A DNA stretch of 64,000 nt from Buttiauxella agrestis ATCC 33320 (GTDB lineage: Bacteria > Pseudomonadota > Gammaproteobacteria > Enterobacterales > Enterobacteriaceae), in assembly GCF_000735355.1 (NCBI RefSeq), contig NZ_JMPI01000022.1, positions 62,025 through 126,024 of the forward strand, written 5' to 3'. Under the pieces are notes generated by a model, which worked only from the letters and a program-made list of their open reading frames with translations, did no database searches and had not been told where the DNA came from. Positions 25,857 to 35,947 of this stretch are shown here, piece by piece (position 1 is the stretch's first letter; each line of letters begins with the position of its first letter). Both the position numbers and the translations under genes were made by a program.

Positions 25857-27113
25857 ATGAAACAACATTCCCTGAGCTTATGGCTCGGCGGGGTGCTGGT
25901 TGCTGCGTCTGTCTCTGCCGCTCATGCGGCAGAGTTCAGCCTGCAACAGACCCTGGCCGCGGCCGTTCACTATTCCGCAGAACTTTCTGCTAACCGTAAT
26001 CAGAGTAATGCCCTGAATGCGATGGCGGATTCTGCTCGCCAGTTACCCGACCCAAAACTGAAATTTGGCATTGAAAACGTCCCGGTACAGGGCAGCAACA
26101 GCCACCGTTTTACCCGAGAAGGCATGACCATGCAGCGTATCGGTATCATGCAAGATTACGTCAGCGAGGATAAACGCGACCGCAAAGCAGAAACGATTCT
26201 GGCTCAGTCAGCCAGCAGTGTCGCAAAAGCTGAGGTGATTCGCGCGACGCTGCAAAGATCGGCCGCCCAGGCGTGGCTGGATTTAGCGTTGTCACAAAAG
26301 GTCCTGACGGCTGCTCAAAAACTGGTCGCAGAAACCGAGCGCCAGATTGGCGTGCAAAAAGCCACGGTGGCCAGTGGCAGCTCACCGGCATCCAGCGTCA
26401 TGGATATTCGTATGACGCTTTTAGGCATGCAGGACAAAGTGACCCTCGCACAGCGTGATGTGACGCTGGCTCAGACTCGTTTACTGCAATTAACCGGCGA
26501 ACAAATTGATAACGCACGTGGCTCGTTACCCCGTTATCAGCGCCTGCCTGCGGACCCTGCTGTTCTTGAGCAAAGCGTCGGGCTGCATCCTGAAGTGATT
26601 GAAGCGGCGCGCGAGGCTGATGTTGCCAAAGCGCGTTCGGCTCAGTCTGCGGTAGCCGCGAAGCCGAATGTTGGCGTTGAGGTGTACTACGCCCATCGCG
26701 CTGATGATTACGACGACATGGCGGGCGTGATGTTTACCGTTGATTTACCGATGTTTAAATCTCAACGCCAGGACAAAGATCTGGCGGCTGATATGTCGCG
26801 ATCAATGGAGGCTAACGATCAATTGGCTTTAGCGAAACGCGAGCGCGTGGCTCTGGTTCGTACGCTGGTGGCGCAATATCAGGCCGCTCAAACCCTCTGG
26901 CAGCGCCAGCAAGAAGAAATTCTACCCCTGCAACGCCAGCGCCTTTCACTGATTGAAGCGCAATACCGCTCCGGGCAATCCACGCTTTCCGATTTGCTCA
27001 ATGCCCGCCGCACGCTACTTGATACCGAACTGACCGCGAATAGCGCGGAGAAATCCGTGGCTGAAACCTGGGCCGCTATTCGCTATCTGACGCCACAGGA
27101 TGAAAACCAATAA
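25857..27113 (+). CDS. TolC/CusC-like outer-membrane efflux channel
   Basis: This 418-residue OEP-family protein has a Sec signal peptide (VSAAHA, cleavage near 24). Two long alpha-helical hairpin repeats are rich in Ala/Gln/Arg. ARQLPDPKLKFGIENVP and the late AQYRSGQSTLSDLLNARRTL are typical channel stretches. Unlike E. coli CusC it has no lipobox Cys, so it is not a lipoprotein. It forms the outer-membrane part of the metal efflux complex. The stop overlaps the adaptor start by one base (TAATG). Confidence 0.9.
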   Translation: MKQHSLSLWLGGVLVAASVSAAHAAEFSLQQTLAAAVHYSAELSANRNQSNALNAMADSARQLPDPKLKFGIENVPVQGSNSHRFTREGMTMQRIGIMQDYVSEDKRDRKAETILAQSASSVAKAEVIRATLQRSAAQAWLDLALSQKVLTAAQKLVAETERQIGVQKATVASGSSPASSVMDIRMTLLGMQDKVTLAQRDVTLAQTRLLQLTGEQIDNARGSLPRYQRLPADPAVLEQSVGLHPEVIEAAREADVAKARSAQSAVAAKPNVGVEVYYAHRADDYDDMAGVMFTVDLPMFKSQRQDKDLAADMSRSMEANDQLALAKRERVALVRTLVAQYQAAQTLWQRQQEEILPLQRQRLSLIEAQYRSGQSTLSDLLNARRTLLDTELTANSAEKSVAETWAAIRYLTPQDENQ

Positions 27114-28567
27114 TGAAAACAATAACCAAGCTCTCTTTAGTCGCACTCGCCATTGCGGGCGCACTCGGCGCGGGGTATTACGCGGGCAAGCAAAGCCACG
27201 GTACCCTCGCTCCAGCGGCTCAATCTGAACGGAAAGTTCTCTATTGGTATGACCCGATGACGCCCGGTCAGCGTTTTGATAAACCCGGAAAATCACCGTT
27301 TATGGATATGGACCTGGTGCCGCGTTACGCGGGTGAAGCCACGGAAGAAGGTGGGGTGACAGTAAGCGCTCGCCAACAGCAGAATCTGGGTATTAAAACG
27401 GCGCAGGTTGAGAAGAAAGTGCTGGATTATCAGTTTGATGCATTTGCTACGGTTTCAACGGACGAACGCAGCGTGCAGATAATCCCGGCCAGCGCTAATG
27501 GCGTGGTTGAGAAGCTGTTTGTCAATGCGCCACAGCAATTCGTTAAGGCAGGTGAGCCGTTGGCTCAATTATGGATACCAGAGTGGACGGCGGCTCAACA
27601 AGAGTATCTGGCCGTGCGCCAGTTGGGCGACAGCGCGTTAACGTCTGCCGCGCGTGAACGCCTGCAACTCCAGTTTATGCCTGCGGAGATTATTCGCCTG
27701 GTGGAGAAAACGGGAAGGCCGCAGACGCGTGTCACCGTGCGGGCAAAACAGGCGGGTTATATCAATAAGCTGGATACGCGAGAAGGCGCGCAAGTTGCGG
27801 CCACCGCGCCGCTATTTGAAATTGCCAGTCTCGAGTCGGTGTGGATTGTGATTGATTACCCGCAAACTCAGGCACAGGTGCTGCAAGTGGGAAGCGAAAT
27901 TCAGGCTTCATCGGATAGCTGGCCGGGAGAGACTTTCCACGGGCGTGTGAGTGAGTTGCTCCCCAATATGGAAACCACTACGCGCACGCTGAAAGCGCGC
28001 ATTGTGTTGGAAAATTCGCAAATGAAACTCAAGCCGGGCATGTACCTCAATGTCACGCTGGCGAACTCGCCTGCCCTGCCGCCGGTGTTGGCGATTCCTG
28101 AAGAAGCACTGATTGAAACCGGAAGTGCCAGCCGGGTGTTAGTGACACAGAATGACGGCCATTTTAACCCGGTTAACGTGGTGGTGGGTACGGCTCAAAA
28201 TGGCTGGGTGGAGATTAAACAGGGGCTGAAAGAGGGCGACAAAGTTGTGACTTCCGGGCAGTTCCTGATTGATTCCGAAGCCAGCTTGCGCAGTGCTTTA
28301 CCAGAGGAAAAAGCGGCATCCTCTACCGCGCAGGAATACGAGGGAGAGGCTGTGGTGAAAGGGATCGCTGATGACGCAATCACGCTTTCGCATAAGCCTA
28401 TTCCAGCGCTCAAATGGAGTGCAATGACGATGGATTTTGCGTTGAAATCCGCAACGGATGCTAAGGGCATTAAAGTCGGCGATAACGTGATGTTTAGTTT
28501 CACCATGGATGACGAAAATGGTGCAGCTATCACTCATCTGATGCCAATGGCGGGGGCGATGAAATGA
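27113..28567 (+). CDS. cusB: CusB-like RND adaptor with fused C-terminal CusF domain
   Basis: The 484-residue membrane-fusion protein has an N-terminal membrane anchor/signal. A heavy-metal-binding segment follows ([20 protein letters not shown], then MDMDLVPRY). The middle holds the barrel-sandwich and beta-barrel domains ([15 protein letters not shown]). Residues about 407-484 form a CusF domain with His427, Trp435, Met438 and Met440 at CusF spacing. It would bridge the inner-membrane pump and the outer channel and accept Cu(I)/Ag(I). E. coli CusB lacks this fusion. The stop overlaps the pump gene by four bases (ATGA). Confidence 0.93.
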   Translation: MKTITKLSLVALAIAGALGAGYYAGKQSHGTLAPAAQSERKVLYWYDPMTPGQRFDKPGKSPFMDMDLVPRYAGEATEEGGVTVSARQQQNLGIKTAQVEKKVLDYQFDAFATVSTDERSVQIIPASANGVVEKLFVNAPQQFVKAGEPLAQLWIPEWTAAQQEYLAVRQLGDSALTSAARERLQLQFMPAEIIRLVEKTGRPQTRVTVRAKQAGYINKLDTREGAQVAATAPLFEIASLESVWIVIDYPQTQAQVLQVGSEIQASSDSWPGETFHGRVSELLPNMETTTRTLKARIVLENSQMKLKPGMYLNVTLANSPALPPVLAIPEEALIETGSASRVLVTQNDGHFNPVNVVVGTAQNGWVEIKQGLKEGDKVVTSGQFLIDSEASLRSALPEEKAASSTAQEYEGEAVVKGIADDAITLSHKPIPALKWSAMTMDFALKSATDAKGIKVGDNVMFSFTMDDENGAAITHLMPMAGAMK

Positions 28568-31500
28568 TTGCTACCGTGATTCGTTGGTCACTCAAAAACC
28601 GGCTGCTGGTTTTACTGGCGGCAATCATGATGGCGGCGTGGGGGATTTGGTCACTGCAACGCGCGCCGCTTGATGCGCTGCCTGATCTCTCTGATGTGCA
28701 GGTGATTATTCGTATCAACTACCCAGGTAAAGCGCCGCAAGTCGTTGAAGATCAGGTTACTTATCCACTCACCACCACCATGCTTTCAGTCCCCGGGGCT
28801 AAAACGGTACGTGGCTTTTCGATGTTTGGGGATTCGTATGTTTACATTTTATTTGAAGATGGCACCGACCCTTACTGGGCGCGTTCACGGGTGCTCGAAT
28901 ATTTAAGCCAGGTGCAATCGCAGCTTCCCGCAGAGGCCAAAGCGTCGTTGGGACCAGATGCCACGGGCGTTGGCTGGGTGTATGAATACGCGCTGGTGGA
29001 CCGAAGCGGGAAACACAGTTTGGCAGATTTACGGGCGCTGCAAGATTGGACGCTTAAGTTCGAGCTAAAAACGGTGCCGAACGTGTCGGAGGTCGCAAGT
29101 GTTGGCGGCATGGTGCGGCAATACCAGATAGTGCTCGACCCACAACGGATGCGGGCGCTGAATATCACGCATCAACAGGTGATAGATGCGGTGCAAAGTG
29201 CCAACCAGGAAGGGGGCGGTTCGGTCATCGAAATGGGCGAAGCTGAATACATGGTTCGCACCGCAGGATATTTAAAAAACCTCAATGACTTCAAACAAGT
29301 CGTTATTACCACACGTGAAGGCATCCCTGTGTTACTGAGCGATGTGGCCACGTTGCGTATGGGGCCGGAAATACGCCGGGGTGTAGCTGAGTTTAACGGT
29401 GAAGGTGAAGTCGCTGGCGGCATTATTGTCATGCGCTATGGCAAAAATGCGCTGGATACCATCAATGCGGTAAAAGCCAAACTTCAGCAAATCCAGAAAA
29501 GTTTGCCCACGGGTGTCGAAATTGTTCCGGTCTACGACCGCTCGCATCTGATTGAAAACGCAATTGAAACGCTTTCGCATAAGCTTCTGGAAGAGTTTAT
29601 CGTGGTAGCGATTATTTGTGCCTTGTTCTTATTCCACTTCCGCTCAGCGCTGGTGGCGATGATAACGTTGCCGCTGGGCATATTGGGTGCATTTATTGTC
29701 ATGCATTACCAGGGCGTGAATGCCAACATCATGTCGCTGGGGGGGATCGCGATTGCCATAGGCGCGATGGTCGATGCGGCCATCGTGATGATCGAAAACA
29801 TGCACAAAGTGCTGGAGCAGTGGCGGCACGACAACCCGGATAAACAGCCAACAGGCGCTGATTACTGGCGTCTGTCTGAACAGGCTGCAGTGGAAGTCGG
29901 GCCTGCGCTGTTTTGTAGTTTGCTGATTATCACGCTGTCGTTTATTCCGGTGTTTTCCCTTGAGGCGCAGGAAGGGCGAATGTTCTCGCCGCTGGCGTTT
30001 ACTAAAACCTACGCCATGGCGGTGGCCGCAGGCCTGGGGATCACTCTGGTGCCAGTGCTGATGGGCTATTTTATCCGTGGAAAAATCCCGGATGAAAAGG
30101 CGAACCCTATTAACCGCTGGCTGATTGCGGCTTATGAACCGCTTCTCGACAAAGTGCTGGTGCGCCCAAAAACTACGTTGGTCATTGCCGGGTTAGTGCT
30201 GGTGGCGACGCTATGGCCGCTCAGTCGACTCGGCAGCGAATTTATGCCGCCGCTTGATGAAGGTGATTTGCTGTACATGCCTTCGACATTACCTGGTATC
30301 TCTGCCCGTGAAGCCGGACATTTACTGCAACAAACCGACAGGCTCATCAAAACGGTGCCCGAAGTGGCGACGGTTTTTGGTAAAGCAGGGCGGGCAGATA
30401 CTGCGACCGATCCCGCACCGCTAACGATGATTGAAACGACGATTCGTTTTAAACCGCGTGACCAATGGCGACCAGGAATGACGATGGACAAACTGGTGAG
30501 TGAACTCGATAGCGTGGTGAAAGTACCGGGCATCGCCAACGTTTGGGTGCCACCGATCCGTAACCGCCTGGATATGCTGGCAACGGGCATCAAAAGCCCG
30601 GTGGGTATCAAAGTTAATGGCAACAATATCGCTGCTATTGAGCAAGTTGCCGAGCAAATCGAACGGGTGGTGAAACAGGTTCCGGGTGTGACTTCCGCGC
30701 TTGCGGAAAGATTAGGTGGCGGACGCTATGTGGATATCAATATCGACCGACTGAAAGCGGCTCGTTATGGCGTGTCGGTCAAAGAGTTGCAGTCGTTAGT
30801 GGCGACGGTGATTGGCGGGCAAAACATTGGTGAAACAATAGAAGGACGTGAGCGCTATCCCATCAATGTTCGTTACCCTCGAGAAATGCGTGATAACGTC
30901 CAAAAGCTGAAAAACCTACCTGTTATTACGGCAAATGGCAGCCAGATTGCACTCTCTGAACTGGCCGATATCAGCATTACCGACGGACCGCCAATGCTGA
31001 AAAGTGAAAACGCGCGTTTATCTAATTGGGTTTATGTCGACCTGCGTGGGCGAGATTTAAAATCGGCGGTGGAAGATATGCAACGTGCCGTTTCACAACA
31101 AGTTAAATTACCGGAAGGTGTTTCATTATCCTGGTCAGGGCAATTTGAATATTTAGAACGAGCGAGCGCTAAATTAAGAATAGTCCTACCATTTACGCTT
31201 GTTATTATTTTTGTCTTACTTTACGTGACATTCTCGCGCGTGAGCGATGCATTATTAATAATGGGTACCTTACCATTCTCACTTATCGGCGGAGTCTGGT
31301 TGCTTTATTTACTGGGATATAATTTGTCGGTCGCGGGCGCTGTAGGGTTTATTGCTTTGGCGGGAGTCGCCGCTGAATTTGGTGTCATTATGGTGCTTTA
31401 TTTGAATCAGGCGATTGCACGGCATAAAGCACTGGACCCTTTGGGTGGCAAGCCGATGTTAATGCGGGCATTGCATGAAGGTGCGGTGCTGCGCGTAAGG

Positions 31501-31683
31501 CCAAAAGTGATGACGGTGGCGACGATCATGGCGGGTTTACTGCCTATCATGTGGGGTGACGGTACTGGTTCTGAAGTGATGCGCCGAATTGCTGCGCCGA
31601 TGATTGGCGGAATGATCACGGCACCGCTATTGTCGATGCTGGTGATTCCTGCAATGTATGTTTTATTAAAAAGAGATAAATAA
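28564..31683 (+). CDS. cusA: CusA-like heavy-metal RND efflux pump, Cu(I)/Ag(I) type
   Basis: This 1039-residue inner-membrane proton antiporter has about 12 transmembrane segments and two large periplasmic loops. The methionine triad that binds Cu(I)/Ag(I) in E. coli CusA (573/623/672) is present as Met572 ([10 protein letters not shown]), Met622 (PLTMIETT) and Met671 ([13 protein letters not shown]). This predicts monovalent metal export. Charged relay residues occur in [16 protein letters not shown]. The last 550 bases are more AT-rich and use more TTA codons than the rest. It is the last gene of the operon, with a terminator 8 bases on. Confidence 0.96.
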   Translation: MIATVIRWSLKNRLLVLLAAIMMAAWGIWSLQRAPLDALPDLSDVQVIIRINYPGKAPQVVEDQVTYPLTTTMLSVPGAKTVRGFSMFGDSYVYILFEDGTDPYWARSRVLEYLSQVQSQLPAEAKASLGPDATGVGWVYEYALVDRSGKHSLADLRALQDWTLKFELKTVPNVSEVASVGGMVRQYQIVLDPQRMRALNITHQQVIDAVQSANQEGGGSVIEMGEAEYMVRTAGYLKNLNDFKQVVITTREGIPVLLSDVATLRMGPEIRRGVAEFNGEGEVAGGIIVMRYGKNALDTINAVKAKLQQIQKSLPTGVEIVPVYDRSHLIENAIETLSHKLLEEFIVVAIICALFLFHFRSALVAMITLPLGILGAFIVMHYQGVNANIMSLGGIAIAIGAMVDAAIVMIENMHKVLEQWRHDNPDKQPTGADYWRLSEQAAVEVGPALFCSLLIITLSFIPVFSLEAQEGRMFSPLAFTKTYAMAVAAGLGITLVPVLMGYFIRGKIPDEKANPINRWLIAAYEPLLDKVLVRPKTTLVIAGLVLVATLWPLSRLGSEFMPPLDEGDLLYMPSTLPGISAREAGHLLQQTDRLIKTVPEVATVFGKAGRADTATDPAPLTMIETTIRFKPRDQWRPGMTMDKLVSELDSVVKVPGIANVWVPPIRNRLDMLATGIKSPVGIKVNGNNIAAIEQVAEQIERVVKQVPGVTSALAERLGGGRYVDINIDRLKAARYGVSVKELQSLVATVIGGQNIGETIEGRERYPINVRYPREMRDNVQKLKNLPVITANGSQIALSELADISITDGPPMLKSENARLSNWVYVDLRGRDLKSAVEDMQRAVSQQVKLPEGVSLSWSGQFEYLERASAKLRIVLPFTLVIIFVLLYVTFSRVSDALLIMGTLPFSLIGGVWLLYLLGYNLSVAGAVGFIALAGVAAEFGVIMVLYLNQAIARHKALDPLGGKPMLMRALHEGAVLRVRPKVMTVATIMAGLLPIMWGDGTGSEVMRRIAAPMIGGMITAPLLSMLVIPAMYVLLKRDK

Positions 31684-31690
31684 TAGTAAG

Positions 31691-31738
31691 TTACCCCACC
31701 ATCTTTTGATTTTCAGATAATGGCTGGGGTAATGTTTT
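31691..31738 (+). terminator. Terminator of the copper efflux operon
   Basis: TTACCCCA (31691-31698) pairs with TGGGGTAA (31725-31732), with further CCAT/ATGG pairing inside. A TGTTTTTA tract follows. Confidence 0.75.
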
Positions 31739-31855
31739 TATCGGCCATTAATTCGACGAAGTTAAACATCTTTAGGAATTTACTACGCGTTTATTTAACT
31801 ATTGTTCATATATAATTTGTTAGGTTGTATATTGATTTTTGAAGTGGAAATTAAT

Positions 31856-32431
31856 GTGACTCTAACAAAAAGAATTGTCATTTCCTGTATTGTTTTCTTT
31901 TCATCGCTAATGATAATGCCAGTCGCACTGGCTAATCAAAGTAGCGTTTTAGGTGATGCCTGGAATACTTTAACGGATAACGTTTCACAAACGTGGAATG
32001 AACCGCAACATTATGATTTATACGTGCCTGCCATCACCTGGCATGCGCGATTTGCCTACGATAAAGAAAAAACCGATCGCTATAACGAGCGCCCGTGGGG
32101 GATTGGTTTTGGTCAGGATCGTTGGGACGATAGCGGAAATTGGCACGGTTTGTATCTGATGGTATTTAAAGATTCCTATAACAAATGGGAACCGATTGGC
32201 GGCTACGGCTGGGAGAAAATCTGGCGTCCGTTGGCTGATGATAACTTCCGTCTGGGGCTCGGCTACACGCTGGGCGCCACCGCGCGCGACAACTGGAATT
32301 ACATTCCGATCCCAGTGATATTGCCGTTGGCCTCTGTGGGTTATGGCCCGGCGACGTTCCAGATGACCTATATCCCAGGAACCTACAACAACGGTAACGT
32401 TTACTTTGCCTGGTTACGCTTCCAATTCTGA
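31856..32431 (+). CDS. pagP: Lipid A palmitoyltransferase PagP
   Basis: This outer-membrane eight-stranded beta-barrel moves palmitate from phospholipid to lipid A. The C-terminal 150 residues follow E. coli PagP closely, including [30 protein letters not shown] and the terminal Phe (WLRFQF). The active-site His/Asp/Ser region of the extracellular loops is preserved. The GTG at 31856 gives 191 residues with a normal signal peptide (ending VALA). A TTG at 31802 is in frame but adds an unlikely extension. No clear PhoP box was found upstream. Confidence 0.93.
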   Translation: MTLTKRIVISCIVFFSSLMIMPVALANQSSVLGDAWNTLTDNVSQTWNEPQHYDLYVPAITWHARFAYDKEKTDRYNERPWGIGFGQDRWDDSGNWHGLYLMVFKDSYNKWEPIGGYGWEKIWRPLADDNFRLGLGYTLGATARDNWNYIPIPVILPLASVGYGPATFQMTYIPGTYNNGNVYFAWLRFQF

Positions 32432-32589
32432 TGCGCGGTAATGGCTGAAATCATGCACAACATGTATCGCTATTATCTGACTTTCAAAAATAAGGTCTAC
32501 TGCACAGTTTTTAAAAGAGGTAGCAATTTTTAGCACTTTTTCTCAAATCGGGACTGGACAAAATCCACCACAATTGGTGTACTGATGTC

Positions 32590-32614
32590 CGACACAGCAT
32601 TTGTGTCGTTTTTC
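32590..32614 (+). promoter_or_regulatory. Terminator-like hairpin in the cspE leader
   Basis: CGACACA (32590-32596) and TGTGTCG (32602-32608) form a perfect 7-bp stem with a 5-base loop, followed by TTTTTC. It ends 17 bases before the cspE start codon, so it is inside the cspE leader. It may end pagP transcripts or act as an attenuator. CspE and its relatives are RNA chaperones known to melt such hairpins. Confidence 0.6.
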
Positions 32615-32631
32615 ATGTAAAGGTAATTTAG

Positions 32632-32841
32632 ATGTCTAAGATTAAAGGTAACGTTAAGTGGTTTAACGAGTCAAAAGGCTTTGGCTTCATTACTCCGGAA
32701 GATGGTAGCAAAGACGTGTTCGTACACTTCTCTGCAATCCAGAGCAATGGTTTCAAAACCCTGGCTGAAGGTCAGCGCGTTGAGTTTGAAATCACTAACG
32801 GTGCCAAAGGCCCATCTGCTGCAAACGTAATGCCTATCTAA
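32632..32841 (+). CDS. cspE: Cold-shock-family RNA chaperone CspE
   Basis: The 69-residue cold-shock domain has RNP1 KGFGFITP and RNP2 VFVHFSAI. It is almost identical to E. coli CspE except near the C-terminus (ANVMPI in place of ANVIAL). It binds single-stranded RNA, melts secondary structure and acts as a transcription antiterminator. It is monocistronic, with a leader hairpin and a strong terminator. Confidence 0.98.
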   Translation: MSKIKGNVKWFNESKGFGFITPEDGSKDVFVHFSAIQSNGFKTLAEGQRVEFEITNGAKGPSAANVMPI

Positions 32842-32860
32842 GGCTTTACCAGTAGAATAT

Positions 32861-32889
32861 AAAAACCCGCTAAGGCGGGTTTTTTTTGT
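32861..32889 (+). terminator. Rho-independent terminator of cspE
   Basis: ACCCGC (32865-32870) pairs with GCGGGT (32875-32880), flanked by A residues on the left and a run of eight T residues on the right. Confidence 0.92.
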
Positions 32890-32896
32890 TTTAAAT

Positions 32897-32983
32897 TCAG
32901 GAAAATAGATAAATTTTCACAAAGCACATCACGATCAGCGTGCTCATCAGCACAGCCGTCCACCCTGCAACACGTTCTTTCAT
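32897..32983 (-). CDS. Possible 28-residue membrane peptide
   Basis: A 28-codon ORF starts with ATG at 32983 behind GGGGC about eight bases upstream. It encodes a short charged N-terminus (MKERVAGW) followed by one hydrophobic segment (TAVLMSTLIVMCFVKIYLF). That shape is typical of single-span small membrane proteins of enterobacteria. It lies between the cspE terminator and crcB on the strand of crcB. No family is recognised, and chance is possible at this length. Confidence 0.4.
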   Translation of the reverse strand: MKERVAGWTAVLMSTLIVMCFVKIYLFS

Positions 32984-33053
32984 TATTATGCCCCACGCTA
33001 ATTTTCAACCAGAGTGGCAGACATAAATTAAGCTAACCTTAACGCGAGGTTAA

Positions 33054-33437
33054 TTATTGGCCGTATGCGAGAGAAACTATCCAAAATGCGAGAGCGGTCA
33101 TGGTGAGTGAGCCTGCGAGATTTAGCAGTATGTTTAGCGCAGCCCATGCAAGTCGACCATCCTGAAGCAAGAAAACCACTTCTGCGGAGAAGGTCGAAAA
33201 GGTGGTCAAACCGCCACAAAAGCCGGTAGTGATTAACAATTTCCAGACGGGATCGAGGTGTGTCATGCGAGTAAACAGCGCCAGACCCAATCCGATAATA
33301 AACGCGCCCACCAGGTTTGCGGTCAAAGTTCCAATCGGAAGGGCAGCATGCACAGGGTTAAGTCTCATACTCAAAAGCCAGCGCACAACGCTCCCCGTTC
33401 CGCCGCCAATGAATACGGCTAATAGCATTTGCAACAC
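33054..33437 (-). CDS. crcB: Fluoride channel CrcB/Fluc
   Basis: The 127-residue, four-span inner-membrane protein has the [13 protein letters not shown] and [17 protein letters not shown] motifs of fluoride channels. It works as a dual-topology dimer that exports fluoride. The start is GTG at 33437, preceded by AGGAAA. This gives exactly the E. coli length and N-terminus ([16 protein letters not shown]). A longer frame from 33542 would overlap the neighbouring divergent gene. No fluoride riboswitch was recognised. Confidence 0.96.
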   Translation of the reverse strand: MLQMLLAVFIGGGTGSVVRWLLSMRLNPVHAALPIGTLTANLVGAFIIGLGLALFTRMTHLDPVWKLLITTGFCGGLTTFSTFSAEVVFLLQDGRLAWAALNILLNLAGSLTMTALAFWIVSLAYGQ

Positions 33438-33540
33438 AGTAGTTTCCTGTTCGTTCTTATTAAAGTGTTTGAGTGTAACGTCAGCACGGAAAATTTCACA
33501 CTGGGTATAATGATTTATTCGCAGCCTGGAGAGAAACCAC

Positions 33541-34329
33541 ATGAAAGTTGCAATAGGGCAATTTGCCGTGAGTCACCTTTGGCAGGAAAACGTGCAAACA
33601 TGTCTTCACTATATGGACACAGCTCAGGCTGATGGGGCAGATTTACTTGTTTTACCTGAGGCGGTACTGGCGCGTGACGATAATGACCCCGATTTGTCGG
33701 TGAAATCTGCGCAGGCAGTCCATCATGAGTTTATTCAGCCACTTTGCGAGCAAAGCCGCAATAATCAATTGACGACGATTCTGACTCTGCACGTCAAAAC
33801 GACAGCAGGGCGGGCTGCAAACACCTTACTGGCGATTCGTAAGGGCGAAGTCATTGCCCGTTATCAGAAACTTCATCTTTATGATGCGTTTAATGTACAG
33901 GAATCGCGTCTTGTTGATGCCGGTAATGCGTTGCCACCGTTGATTGAAGTTGCAGGATTTAAAGTGGGATTGATGACCTGCTACGATCTGCGTTTTCCAG
34001 AGATGGCATTAAACCTGGCGTTGGCGGGGGCGGAGGTTTTAGTCCTCCCCGCAGCCTGGTTGCGAGGGCCTAATAAAGAAATGCACTGGTCAACGCTTCT
34101 GGCAGCACGCGCGCTCGATACAACATGCTATGTTGTGGCCTCTGGCGAGTGCGGTAATAAGAATATCGGGCACAGCCAAATTGTTGATCCGCTTGGTGTG
34201 GTGATGGCGGCAGCCAATCAGCGACCCGCTTTGTTTTATGCTGAACTGGAAAGCCAATATTTAAGTGAAGTACGAGCTATGTTGCCGGTGCTAAAAAATC
34301 GGCGTTTTGCTTTACCGCATTTGTTATGA
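33541..34329 (+). CDS. ybeM: Carbon-nitrogen hydrolase, deaminated glutathione amidase type (YbeM/Nit1)
   Basis: This 262-residue nitrilase-superfamily enzyme has catalytic residues Glu40 (LVLPEAV), Lys110 (RYQKLHLYD) and Cys147 ([11 protein letters not shown]). YbeM/Nit1 proteins hydrolyse deaminated glutathione, a side product of transaminases. The gene looks intact here, whereas I recall that the K-12 copy is disrupted. It is divergent from crcB and is followed by tatE. Confidence 0.93.
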   Translation: MKVAIGQFAVSHLWQENVQTCLHYMDTAQADGADLLVLPEAVLARDDNDPDLSVKSAQAVHHEFIQPLCEQSRNNQLTTILTLHVKTTAGRAANTLLAIRKGEVIARYQKLHLYDAFNVQESRLVDAGNALPPLIEVAGFKVGLMTCYDLRFPEMALNLALAGAEVLVLPAAWLRGPNKEMHWSTLLAARALDTTCYVVASGECGNKNIGHSQIVDPLGVVMAAANQRPALFYAELESQYLSEVRAMLPVLKNRRFALPHLL

Positions 34330-34456
34330 GTGATTTTTAACCTGATCTTGATCCAACTTGTTACAGGTTGCTATTGTATCGCACGAGAAAATGACCGTTA
34401 ATTGTCTCAGTGTATTATTCGCCGTATTCACGGCACGCATGATTAAGAAGGTTGTT

Positions 34457-34660
34457 ATGGGCGAGATTAGTATTACAAAGTTGTTGGTTGTCGGTGCGCT
34501 GATTGTTTTGTTATTTGGCACCAAGAAGTTGCGCACCCTCGGTGGTGATCTTGGCGCGGCAATCAAGGGCTTTAAGAAAGCGATGAATGAAGACGAAGCA
34601 GGTGCAAAGTCTGCCACCAATACTGATGCAGTCTCTGATCGTATTACGCATAAAGACTGA
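34457..34660 (+). CDS. tatE: Sec-independent translocase protein TatE
   Basis: This 67-residue TatA-family protein has the E. coli length. A single N-terminal membrane helix ([16 protein letters not shown]) is followed by the [21 protein letters not shown] amphipathic hinge. It can replace TatA in the twin-arginine export machine. The start at 34457 (MGEISITK) is set by the AAGAAGG site and family alignment. Confidence 0.97.
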   Translation: MGEISITKLLVVGALIVLLFGTKKLRTLGGDLGAAIKGFKKAMNEDEAGAKSATNTDAVSDRITHKD

Positions 34661-34686
34661 TCAAAACACAGCTTTCGAACAGATAT

Positions 34687-34720
34687 AAAAAAACCGGCAT
34701 CTCAAATGCCGGTTTTTTTT
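34687..34720. terminator. Bidirectional terminator between tatE and lipA
   Basis: AAACCGGCAT (34691-34700) and ATGCCGGTTT (34706-34715) form a perfect 10-bp stem with a 5-base loop, with A residues before and T residues after. It serves both convergent genes. Confidence 0.93.
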
Positions 34721-34757
34721 GCGAGCTGCAAATTAAAAGTAACGATTTGTTACATCG

Positions 34758-35723
34758 TTATTTTACTTCCATCCCCTTTGCCTGCAGATCCGCATGGTAA
34801 GAAGAGCGAACAAACGGGCCACAAGCTGCGTGAGTGAAGCCCATCGCCAGCGCTTCGGCTTTCATCTCTTCAAACTCGTCAGGGCTGACATAACGCTGAA
34901 CAGGTAAGTGGTGACGGCTTGGCTGCAAATACTGCCCCAGCGTCAACATGGTGACGCCGTGGCGGCGTAAATCACGCATGACTTCTACGATTTCAGCATT
35001 TGTTTCGCCTAAACCGACCATCAAGCCTGATTTAGTCGGGATATCCGGATGCGCTTCTTTAAAACGCTCCAGTAGCTTCAGCGACCAGTTATAGTCAGCG
35101 CCAGGACGAACCTTACGATAGATGCGAGGTACGTTTTCCAGGTTGTGGTTGAACACATCTGGCGGCGTAGCTGTCAGAATTTCCAGAGCTTTGTCCATCC
35201 GCCCACGGAAATCCGGGACTAATGTTTCAATTTTAATGCTCGGATTTTTTTCACGGATTGCGCTGATGCAATCAGCAAAGTGTTGCGCGCCACCGTCGCG
35301 TAAATCATCACGGTCAACAGACGTGATAACCACATAGCGTAACGCCATGTCAGCGATAGTTTGAGCAAGCTTGCCGGGTTCGTTGGCATCGGGTGCGACA
35401 GGGCGACCATGAGCAACATCGCAGAACGGGCAGCGGCGGGTACAGATTGCGCCAAGGATCATAAAGGTCGCGGTGCCGTGGTTGAAACATTCTGCCAGGT
35501 TAGGGCAGGAAGCCTCTTCACACACCGAATGCAGACCATTCTTGCGCATCGCCGCTTTGATACCCTGAATTCGGGTCGAATCAGATGGAAGTTTGATCTT
35601 CATCCATTCTGGTTTTCTTAACAGCTCCTGGCGCTCAGTCACCACGTTTTTCACCGGGATCAGAGCCATTTTATCGGCGTCGCGGTACTTAACGCCGCGT
35701 TCCATTACAATAGGTTTACTCAT
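34758..35723 (-). CDS. lipA: Lipoyl synthase LipA
   Basis: This 321-residue radical SAM enzyme inserts two sulfurs into octanoyl groups on lipoyl domains. The auxiliary cluster ligands are Cys68, Cys73 and Cys79 ([12 protein letters not shown]). The radical SAM ligands are Cys94, Cys98 and Cys101 (CTRRCPFC). All six are at the E. coli positions. A conserved Ser in the C-terminal RSSY region ligates the auxiliary cluster. It works with LipB, encoded two genes upstream on the same strand. Confidence 0.98.
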   Translation of the reverse strand: MSKPIVMERGVKYRDADKMALIPVKNVVTERQELLRKPEWMKIKLPSDSTRIQGIKAAMRKNGLHSVCEEASCPNLAECFNHGTATFMILGAICTRRCPFCDVAHGRPVAPDANEPGKLAQTIADMALRYVVITSVDRDDLRDGGAQHFADCISAIREKNPSIKIETLVPDFRGRMDKALEILTATPPDVFNHNLENVPRIYRKVRPGADYNWSLKLLERFKEAHPDIPTKSGLMVGLGETNAEIVEVMRDLRRHGVTMLTLGQYLQPSRHHLPVQRYVSPDEFEEMKAEALAMGFTHAACGPFVRSSYHADLQAKGMEVK

Positions 35724-35914
35724 ATCGTAGAAATTCCAGTTGCTAGTAACGAAATCAGGCTAATCGAATGTTTTATTTATCAACTATTTTTTAATAGCGC
35801 GCGCAGTATACCATCACTGGAGGGGAGAAATCAGCCTGACAGAGCAGTAAACGGGGAAAGAATTGTAAATGAGTTGTTGGTTTGTGCGCTTTTCTACGTT
35901 AACGAACTGAATGT

Positions 35915-35942
35915 CGACCTCATGCCGGAAGGCGAGAGGTCG
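35915..35942 (-). terminator. Hairpin after ybeF
   Basis: CGACCTC (35915-35921) pairs with GAGGTCG (35936-35942), with an inner GCC/GGC pair around GGAA. It follows the ybeF stop by five bases on the minus strand. There is no strong T-run. Confidence 0.45.
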
Positions 35943-35947
35943 ATTTC

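Noticed and set aside
31740-31855. PhoP box upstream of pagP
   Set aside because: GTTTA-like hexamers occur, but not as two direct repeats with five-base spacing.
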